Positions 57,960-64,000 of a stretch of 64,000 nt of DNA are shown here, in pieces. Position numbers and translations under genes: made by a program. Position 1 is the stretch's first letter, and every line of letters begins with the position of its first letter. The stretch is from Branchiostoma belcheri. Lineage: Eukaryota; Chordata; Leptocardii; Amphioxiformes; Branchiostomatidae. Location of the stretch: assembly GCF_001625305.1 (NCBI RefSeq), contig NW_017803669.1, forward strand, positions 124,001 to 188,000, read 5' to 3'. Below the pieces are notes generated by a model. That model was not told the DNA's origin, did no database searches, and saw only the letters and a list, made by a program, of their open reading frames with translations.

Positions 57960-57965
57960 TTTATT
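57960..57965 (-). terminator. Candidate poly(A) signal AATAAA of the LINGO-like gene
   Basis: AATAAA on the minus strand begins about 38 nt past the stop codon, within AAATAAAAGC. It would give a very short 3' UTR. Distal signals could also be used. Confidence 0.4.
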
Positions 57966-58003
57966 TAATATACATGTAGGAGACACTTGTTTCTCACCAT
58001 CTT

Positions 58004-58123
58004 TCATCTTGCTCGTTTGAAGTTGACGTTTGTCGCCAGGGAGCCTCCACCTGACTTGGTCTTGCCACCTTCGTCACTGCCCCGTGGCACAAAGGCCAGT
58101 TCCATCATAAAGGCCTGCTTGCC
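58004..58123 (-). CDS. LINGO: LINGO-like exon 7 (cytoplasmic tail, stop)
   Basis: The acceptor TTTTTTCCAG leads into GKQAFMMELAFVPRGSDEGG and the frame ends NFKRAR-TGA at 58004. The 39 residues resemble the short LINGO tail with its VPRxSD-like motif. Two potential phosphorylatable serines and a basic C-terminus are visible; no kinase-type tail is present. Confidence 0.85.
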   Translation of the reverse strand, partial: GKQAFMMELAFVPRGSDEGGKTKSGGGSLATNVNFKRAR

Positions 58124-61100
58124 CTGGAAAAAACAGTAGCATGCAGTAGATCATGCAGTAGGTTAGAAATTAGCGAAATGCCCCAAACTGTTTTTGAAAA
58201 AACAGGTTCCAAAATTAGCATTCACATATAGTCTATTGGTTTGTGGCTAAAACTCAATATTTTGATACAACAAAAGAAAACTGATTTGTTTGATTTGTTT
58301 AGTGACAACAGGATGAAGTTCATGACCACACCTGCTTGTAGCCCCGGCTCCACAGGAAGATAATGGAACAGCAGAAGATCACGACCCCTAGAAAGGTCAG
58401 CGAACCCATCAAGGTTGCCAGGAGCAAGGTCAGGTGATCGGGAGGGCGTGGTGTTGGGCCAGCCAGTCCTGCATTTCCCCGACCGAGCTGACCAATCACA
58501 GTCACCTCAATACTGTCCGTGATGTTTCCCCCTCCATTGTAAGCATAGCATTTGTAGCGCCCTGCATCGTGTTGCGATATCCTCTGTATCAGCAGGGTCC
58601 CCTTGTTGTTGAGACTCGTCTTTCTGTATGGCCTGCCAACTGTTACAGTCACTCCTTTGGGGATGACCCAGTTCACTGTGGGGCTGGGTTTCCCCTTGGC
58701 AGGACATCGTAAAGGAACATCCTGTCCCGCTGTCACACTAATCGCCCGTCTCTGCATGACAAGCTTCGGCCCAGCGCAGGTCATCAGTTCTGTGTAGTTC
58801 TTTGGCATTGCTGTGGGCTTCCTGATAAACTTTTAGTATATCCGCCCCACGCCAAGATGTCGGGCTATCACATATTACCGACACATCCCCCGGCATTGTA
58901 GCTTGTCAGGATCCATTTCAAATCACAGTTGCAGTTCCACAAGTTGTTGTCAAGGATCATCTTGTCTGGGAGCTTCTTGAGCCCAAAGCTGGTTCTGCGC
59001 AACATTTTGAGATTGTTGTTGGAGAGGTCTAACCTCCTCAGGTTGTTCAGACTGGTGAAGGCAAACTCCTGAATAACTTCCAGCTGTGGAGCAATGGAGA
59101 TAAACCAACCATGTTAGCATGCTAGCTCAAAATTCAAACTGTCTTGTGTGCATTGACTTTCGATATGGACCTGTAAGACTAGGCCCCCTTGGAAAGAAAG
59201 TTGGTAAAGATGATGTAAAGAAGAAAACAGGGAGTGCATATATAGGGCATTACAACTTTAACTCGAGAGAATGATTCCCAGAACTACCAAGTTAGAGTTA
59301 GAGGTATTGGCCATCAATCTTCTTGTGCCTAGCCAGTAGAAGAGCTACAAGGAGCATGATGGAGTCAGGCTAACCTGCATGTGTGTGAGCACCAGCATCT
59401 CCAGTTTGTCCATCCCCAGGAAGTCGTTTGCACGGATAACACGGATGTCGTTCCGGGACAGGTGCAGTTCCTTCAGGCGGGACAACTTCTGCAGGGCTCG
59501 TGTCGGGATGTTGGTCAGGTTGCCATTGTTCAGGTTGAGGACGGTTATGTTGAGACCATTGAAGGCCTGAGGATGGTGGATAACTCCTTTTCAAGTTTTG
59601 GAATTATTTATTTTTTGAATCTCAAGACAGCTGGGTAGACCCATTCAGCTTGCAATAGCTGTTTTCTGAGGGGGCCCAGCTTATTACACAAGACATGATA
59701 CAATCATTGCTACAGTCAATTAAATAAAGCCATTACACTTTCTTGCTACCAATAAATGACTTGTGCTTTTGTGATCGTTTAAGGATCCTGATGTAGAATT
59801 CTAATGTGATCATTTAAGAATCCTGACGTAGAATTCTAATGGTTGCCACCATGGATGGATTGCAAATATCTTTCTGTAAGTGAAAGAAGATTCCTTTTTC
59901 TCTCTACACAATAGACTAAATTTCTTTACTCCACTCCAGAGGGGGATCGAAAAATCTAAAAATTTACATGATCTTTCTAGTACCTTTTTTGCTTGCTCCT
60001 ACTCTTCTCATGCCAGTAGACTTCTTTTAAATCACATTTAAACAAGCAGGAAATAACATTTTGTGGAAAGCTCATATGTTGTAGATGTAAGGCCACACCA
60101 ATTCGTTGGTTATTGCTTTATAAACAACAGGACTAGGCATATTGTGATAGTCCTAAATCTGTAAAATTAGTATACTATAGGCTTATTTATAATTCAGACA
60201 ATGAATTTTGAACCTTTTTAGAGTCTTAAAAGTCATATCACTACATTGATAAGCGAAAAAATTTCATCAACTGGAAAAAGGGCCTTTCTTCAACTGTTAG
60301 TGTCACAATATGAGCATTTCGGATTGATGTAGAATCTGATACATGTTACCATTACACGTTTTATTTTTCAAATCAGAAATAACTGAAAGCAATCTGCAAA
60401 CACAGAGCAAATTTCTGACCTGAGGGTGGATGGCTCGCAGGCTGCGCCACAGGCCCAGATCCAGGGACTTTAGGTAGGGCAGGCTTGGGAAGGCATTCTC
60501 AGGCAGGAAGTCAATAGGGAAGGACTGCATTCGCAGGAACTCCAGGGATGGCAGATAGCGCAGGGCCTTTGTCATGTAGCTCATCTTAGTAAACCTGTCA
60601 GAACAGAAAAGGAGATGCCTTGGGTGTGAGATGTATATTCTTAGGGTAAAATGTATATTTAGAATGCATCTCAACTTGTTATCATAGTAATAAAAGAGAC
60701 GATGCACGTGACAAGTCTAACGCTATACAGGTTCTTGAGCTTACCTACAGTACATGAGGCACTGGTTCTTGAGCTTACCTAGAGGCACTGGTTCTTGAGC
60801 TTATCTACAGGACATGAGGTACTGGTTCTTGAGCTTACCTACAGGACATGAGGTACTGGTTCTTAAGCTTACCTACAGGACATGAGGTACTGATCTTGAG
60901 GTTATCTGCAGTACATGAGGTACTGGTTCTTGAGCTTACCTAGAGGTACTGGTTCTTGAGCTTACCTACAGGACATGAGGTACTGGTTCTTGAGCTTACC
61001 TACAGGACATGAGGTACTGGTTCTTGAGGTTACCTGCAGGACATGAGGTACTGGTTCTTAAGCTTACCTACAGGACATGAGGTACTGGTTCTTGAGCTTA

Positions 61101-62781
61101 CCTTCAGCACATGAGGTACTGGTTCTTGAGCTTACCTACAGCACATGAGGTACTGGTTTTTGATCTTACCTACAGGACATGAGATACTGGTTCTTGAAGT
61201 TACCTTCAGCACATGAGGTACTGGTTCTTGAGCGTACCTACAGGACATGAGGTACTGGTTCTTGAGGTTACCTGCAGCACATAAGGTACTGGTTCTTGAG
61301 CTTACCTGCAGTACATGAGGTACTGGTTCTTGAGCTTACCTACAGTACATGAGGTACTGGTTCTTGATGTTACCTGCAGCACATAAGGTACTGGTTCTTG
61401 ACCTTACCTGCAGGACATGAGGTACTGGTTCTTGAGCTTACCTACAGTACATGAGGTACTGGTTCTTGATGTTACCTGCAGCACATAAGGTACTGGTTCT
61501 TGAGCTTACCTGCAGTATATTAGGTGCAGGTTCTTGAGCTTACCTACAGGACATAAGGTGCAGGTTTTTAAACTTTTCCTGAAGCAAGAGATTCAAGGTT
61601 CTTTCTTACCTGCAGCGCATCAGATAAAGGTTCTTGAGCTTGGACAGCCCCTTGAAGGCTTTGTCTCCAATGAAAATGATCTGGTTCTCTCCCAGGTCCA
61701 GGTAGCCCAGATTGTTCATGCCAGAGAAAGAGTGATCCAGGAGTACCACCAGCTTGTTTCTATCCAAGTCCAGACGCGTTACGTTCTGCAGGCCTCGGAA
61801 TGCTCCACGCAGTACCTGGGGATCCACAACAACAAATGGGAGAAAATAAGCATGTCGGCAGAATGTACTGCGCCTACGCAGAACCACGTATTTTTGCGTT
61901 TTTCATTGGGTTTTTGGTCAACGTTGCATCAGAATTTTGCCTGTTGCAGAGGATATTCTTTCCTACATAACATTTGGAAACTACTGTCGAAATGCTAAGT
62001 TAGAAACCTTATATGAGCAAATACAACCTTATATGAGACATTCTGAAGAAATGCTATGTACAAAACATTACGGGTTTCGTGCAGGTGCAGTACGTTCTGC
62101 CGACGTGCTGAGAAAATATGACAATTGTGTGGAAGGTACAAATCGCTGGCCACAAGGGACAGCTTGGACTAATATATTTTCTGATCGCCCCCCCTATACT
62201 AAATTCTAAAAATTGTTATCATTAACAATAGGTTTATTAGAACTGAGATGTTTCTTTAATTTTAGAATGATCATGTATGATTTTTGGAGTCTTGGAAGTG
62301 AAGAGTGATTATGAGCTTATGTACATTTCTCTGTTGCCATGTTGACACTAAAACCACCTGGTTAGTGTAGAAGACTTGATACATCTGGTGTTAGTCCAAT
62401 ATAAGATAGACGTACATCACTGTCACCTACCAGCTGGAGGTTATTCCCACTCAGCTTCAGCTCCTGAAGTCGTGACAACCCTTGGAAGGCCCCATTGGCC
62501 AGCATCTGGATTTTGTTGTCGTTAAGATTGAGGGTCTCGAGCTGAGGGAAGTCAAGAAATGTTTTGGCAGGGATTTCTTTAAGACCGTTGGTCTGCAGGT
62601 TGAGCTGTTTGGTGTTGTGTGGGATCCCTCCAGGGATGGACCTGAACTTGGTTCGCTTGCAGCTCACTGACTTCTCGGAGCTATCACAGATGCATTTTTC
62701 CGGACAGCCGACCACCACAACGGTGTCCCAAAAGATGCACACAATGAAGAGCAACCACACCTTCCAGTGATGTCTCTGCAT
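58004..62781 (-). CDS. LINGO: LINGO-like LRR-Ig transmembrane protein, 7 coding exons, 575 aa
   Basis: Join of 62781-62431, 61815-61610, 60594-60420, 59566-59375, 59083-58879, 58810-58332 and 58123-58004; intron phases 0,2,0,0,1,0 all agree and give 576 codons with the stop. Domains: signal peptide about 1-25; LRRNT Cys 26/30/32/41; 12 LRRs of about 24 residues; LRRCT Cys 359/361/375/388; one Ig domain (Cys412, Trp424, DxGxYxC ending Cys464); membrane span about 504-529; tail of about 45 residues. Sequons at N128, N250, N260, N381 and N472. Family knowledge: vertebrate LINGO proteins have the same order and about 590-620 residues, act at the neuronal surface and partner Nogo receptor. The block FLGVV..FLWSRG followed by a FVPRGSD-type tail, and LRRs containing LKSLDL.LW and GLNITVLNL, resemble LINGO more than NGL/LRRC4, AMIGO or LRIG. 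Inference: cell-surface adhesion or receptor subunit; one-to-one orthology with any vertebrate paralogue is not claimed. Confidence 0.9.
58332..58810 (-). CDS. LINGO: LINGO-like exon 6 (LRRCT end, Ig domain, membrane span)
   Basis: The acceptor GAAGCCCACAG leads into ..MPKNYTELMTCAGP, which supplies the last LRRCT cysteine. The Ig domain has VPLRCPAKGKP, NWVIP, GTLLIQRIS and DAGRYKCYAYNGGGN. A Gly/Pro-rich linker precedes the membrane helix ending FLWSRGYKQ. The donor CAG|GTGTGG is weak but gives the phase 0 needed by exon 7. An acceptor 10 nt upstream (ATCAG) would shift frame to an early stop. Confidence 0.9.
58879..59083 (-). CDS. LINGO: LINGO-like exon 5 (LRR11-12, LRRCT start)
   Basis: The acceptor TTGCTCCACAG leads into LEVIQEFAFTSLNNL. 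LRR12 (LRRLDLSNNNLKMLRRTSF) is followed by the LRRCT opening WNCNCDLKW. I place the donor at GTCG|GTAATA (phase 1); the frame stops at 58868 if read on. This is the least conventional junction of the gene because the next intron is only 68 nt long. Confidence 0.85.
59375..59566 (-). CDS. LINGO: LINGO-like exon 4 (LRR8-11)
   Basis: The acceptor CATCCTCAG leads into AFNGLNITVLNLNNGNL and the donor CAG|GTTAGC follows LVLTHMQ (phase 0, 64 codons). It contains N-glycosylation sequons at N250 and N260 and LRR10 (LKELHLSRNDIRVIRANDF). An overlapping antisense-frame ORF of 74 codons is a shadow. Confidence 0.92.
60091..60400. mobile_element. Decayed PIF/Harbinger-like MITE family 2 in LINGO-like intron 3
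   Basis: TAAGGCCACACCAATTCGTT, then GACTAGGCATATTGTGATAG, GATAAGCGAAAAA, and TTTTCAAATCAGAAATAACT follow the family 2 interior in order. The right inverted end is degraded next to exon 3. Confidence 0.6.
60420..60594 (-). CDS. LINGO: LINGO-like exon 3 (LRR6-8)
   Basis: The acceptor TGTTCTGACAG completes a split Arg codon (AG|G) and the donor CAG|GTCAGA follows HPQ in phase 0. It encodes the end of LRR6 (two residues longer than its neighbours), LRR7 (LEFLRMQSFPIDFLPENAF) and the start of LRR8 (LKSLDLGLWRSLRAIHPQ). Confidence 0.92.
60730..61590 (-). repeat. 34-bp minisatellite copied from exon 2 end plus splice donor
   Basis: About 26 head-to-tail copies of a 34-bp unit lie in intron 2. On the minus strand each unit reads roughly AAGCTCAAGAACCAGTACCT then CATG(T)CCTG(T/C)AGGT. 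The end of exon 2 reads AAGCTCAAGAACCTTTATCT then GATGCGCTGCAGGT, also 34 nt, and is followed by AAG. The array therefore arose by slippage between the AAG that starts the unit and the AAG after the donor GT. Almost every unit keeps an (C/T)AG|GTAAG-like donor. Some units are shortened. Confidence 0.92.
61610..61815 (-). CDS. LINGO: LINGO-like exon 2 (LRR3-6)
   Basis: The acceptor GGATCCCCAG precedes V-L-R-G-A-F, and the donor CAG|GTAAGA follows Cys185 in phase 2. It encodes LDLDRNKLVVLLDHSF and LDLGENQIIFIGDKAF, close in form to the equivalent LINGO repeats. The last 30 coding bases plus the donor GT are the parent of the 34-bp minisatellite in the following intron. Reading past the donor meets TAA at once. 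Confidence 0.93.
61849..62109. mobile_element. Mutator-like MITE, copy 2 (in LINGO-like intron 1)
   Basis: A 261-bp element with terminal inverted repeats of about 30 bp starting AGCATGTCGGCAGAATGTAC on the left and ending GTTCTGCCGACGTGCT on the right. It is flanked by a perfect 9-bp target duplication GAGAAAATA at 61840-61848 and 62110-62118. Its interior matches the copy at 13324-13578 with scattered differences. The near edge is 33 nt upstream of the exon 2 acceptor. There is no coding capacity. A 9-bp duplication with long inverted ends suggests a Mutator-like transposase. Confidence 0.9.
62431..62781 (-). CDS. LINGO: LINGO-like exon 1 (signal peptide, LRRNT, LRR1-3)
   Basis: The ATG at 62781 starts MQRHHWKVWLLFIVCIFW, a basic then hydrophobic leader, followed by the LRRNT pattern CPxxCxC...C. 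LRR1-2 and half of LRR3 follow (LETLNLNDNKI; LQELKLSGNNLQL). I end the exon after codon CTG at 62431 with donor GTAGGT (phase 0). Splicing to exon 2 then restores an exact 24-residue repeat (LQELKLSGNNLQL + VLRGAFRGLQN). Reading on gives only VGDSDVR... to a stop, without LRR spacing. Confidence 0.92.
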
Positions 62782-64000
62782 GGCTGTACTTCACACAAAA
62801 GTTTCACCACTCAAATCCTGGATAGTCCTTTGTAGTAACTTGTATTGTCAGTTCTGTGAATTTCACACAGTTCTTTCCTTGGTGCTGAATACTGGATAGT
62901 TGTCTGAAGAGAAACTTTCACTACGAGTCTCCAGATACTCTTTTTGTTAAGTAACTTTTCTATGTCAACTTGGATAGTTGGTTTTAAGAATTCTACACAT
63001 CCAGCCCTGTCCTTTGTCCTGAAAAATGGATAGCTGTCTGGAAAGAAATCTTGACAACTCTTACCACAAGAATGCATGCAGGTGTTTTTTTTATATAATG
63101 TGCTGTAGTGAGCAATACCCACTGTTGATTTAAGTCATTGTGCTACATGGACATGCACAATTTACTTCTCACTGTCCTCGGTGCTGAACATTCAATTGCT
63201 GCCTGCAGTGGCAATCAGCACAACAAACATTCACCCAACGCTGCAGTTCTGTTGTTAGTTTTGATACCGGTGCTATTTAAATGTGCAGTAAGTTCAGCTC
63301 CACATGACAGCCCTTTGTGTTGAACACTAGATTGCTGCCGGATGTGATAACAACCTGGGTTTCACACGACCAGATGGGCTGAGCTTTGTAAAAGTGATGA
63401 ACTGTACAGTGGCACACTTTGCCCGGAGTTATGTGTCATTTTTGTCTCATTGTGCCAGTCCCAGGTGTAAGGAGAGGTGTTTATCTACTGCTGACTCAAC
63501 AGTAACTGCCAGATGTTGAGGTGATGTGAAGTTTTTGGCTCCTTCAGAGTAATGCTTGTTGAGTTGTATACAGGGCCTATGTGCTTTTGTAGAAAATGAA
63601 TGAAATTTTTGCTTTTTCTCATTAATTGAGATCCACACTGGAGAGCTAGTCTCAGCAGACTAAGCTTTTGAAATTATGACTGCTTCAAAAATATCATATC
63701 CTGCCTCTTTTTACATGAAAGTTTCCACTGGTGAATAACCATAAAGGGTAGAATGTAAGTGATATCAGTAGTTCTTTTGGGGCTAGGAAACATTGGCAAG
63801 TTGGTCATGTGATGACGTATTGACAGTTCAGTTAGAAGCAATTGTAATCAGCTACAATTACTTTTGCCACATCAAATGCTCCATCTTTTGCATTGAAACC
63901 CACACGAGTGATAGAGCCAGCAACAGGTACAGGGAGCAGTTCTGTTCTTGACAGTGCAACACTTTAAGCACACGTGTTTGGCCCAACAGTTGACTGTAAT
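62782..64000 (-). promoter_or_regulatory. Upstream flank of the LINGO-like gene with degenerate repeats
   Basis: No TATA box or further coding exon was recognised. A loosely repeated phrase (TTGGTGCTGAATACTGGATA GTTGTCTGAAGAGAAA) recurs about every 130-150 bp at 62880, 63005, 63176 and 63312, so the 5' region is partly built of an old tandem repeat. The minus-strand 103-codon ORF (63122-62811) has no recognisable domain. The 5' UTR and transcription start cannot be placed. Confidence 0.4.

Noticed and set aside
58434-58712. Plus-strand ORFs opposite the LINGO-like exons (also 59379-59638, 61534-61998, 62482-62770)
   Set aside because: Antisense shadows of well-supported coding exons.
60303-60707. 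134-codon minus-strand ORF read as one exon
   Set aside because: Only 60594-60420 has LRR periodicity; the rest is intron read-through past good splice sites.
61849-62109. Extra LINGO-like exon in intron 1 (MPVAEDILSYITFGNY ORF)
   Set aside because: The same ORF start occurs in the transposon copy at 13412; it belongs to the MITE, not the gene.

Overview
This is a eukaryotic, almost certainly invertebrate chordate, genomic window: AT-rich, very poor in genes, full of small transposable elements and microsatellites, with one multi-exon animal gene at the right end. A lancelet (Branchiostoma) is the best guess. The reasons are the animal neural LRR-Ig gene, tRNA-derived SINEs, dense MITEs, several non-LTR retrotransposon remnants and the very frequent TACATGTA motif. 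Another invertebrate deuterostome cannot be excluded from the sequence alone.

The only gene I can build completely lies on the minus strand from 62781 to 58004. It has seven coding exons whose phases all agree (351+206+175+192+205+479+120 nt), giving a 575-residue protein: signal peptide, LRRNT, 12 leucine-rich repeats, LRRCT, one Ig domain, one membrane segment and a short tail. Repeat order, Ig domain and especially the membrane/tail region match the LINGO family (LRR and Ig domain, Nogo-receptor-interacting). As far as I know vertebrate LINGO coding regions are intronless; here there are six introns. One intron holds a 34-bp minisatellite that is a copy of the end of the preceding exon plus its splice donor. 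Another has a small DNA transposon 33 nt from the next exon.

The remaining 57 kb is mainly repeats, which sort into families by their ends: (1) PIF/Harbinger-like MITEs with TTA/TAA target duplications, in two families sharing the terminus GGCCACACC; (2) Mutator-like MITEs with 9-10 bp target duplications; (3) elements of about 0.85 kb with AGGGGTGCCCTAAC termini; (4) a Helentron-like family with subterminal inverted repeats, a CA/GT microsatellite, a terminal hairpin and many ATGCAAAT octamers; (5) a Helitron-like family with a 3' hairpin followed by CTAG; (6) tRNA-derived SINEs; (7) a 433-bp TRIM-like element with short LTRs containing a tRNA-like Pol III promoter; (8) non-LTR retrotransposon fragments near 18.4-20.1, 26.3-26.8 and 54.1-56.0 kb. 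Fold-back elements and a 146-bp spacerless palindrome add to this. Several elements are nested, so relative ages can be read.

Layout: 0-14 kb unannotated DNA, microsatellites, repeat fragments and one Mutator-like MITE; 14-17 kb Helentron-like copy; 17-20 kb tandem duplication and LINE; 20-24 kb unrecognised DNA, a 750-bp inverted-end element and the palindrome; 24-33 kb MITEs, fold-backs and a SINE; 33-37 kb one possible plus-strand exon, minisatellites and a SINE; 37-41 kb Helitron-like repeat units; 41-43 kb nested Helentron/SINE/fold-back; 44-52 kb the 0.85-kb elements, MITEs and pentanucleotide arrays; 53-57.4 kb Helitron, split LINE and TRIM; 58-62.8 kb the LINGO-like gene; 62.8-64 kb its upstream flank. 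All coordinates and similarities were judged by eye.
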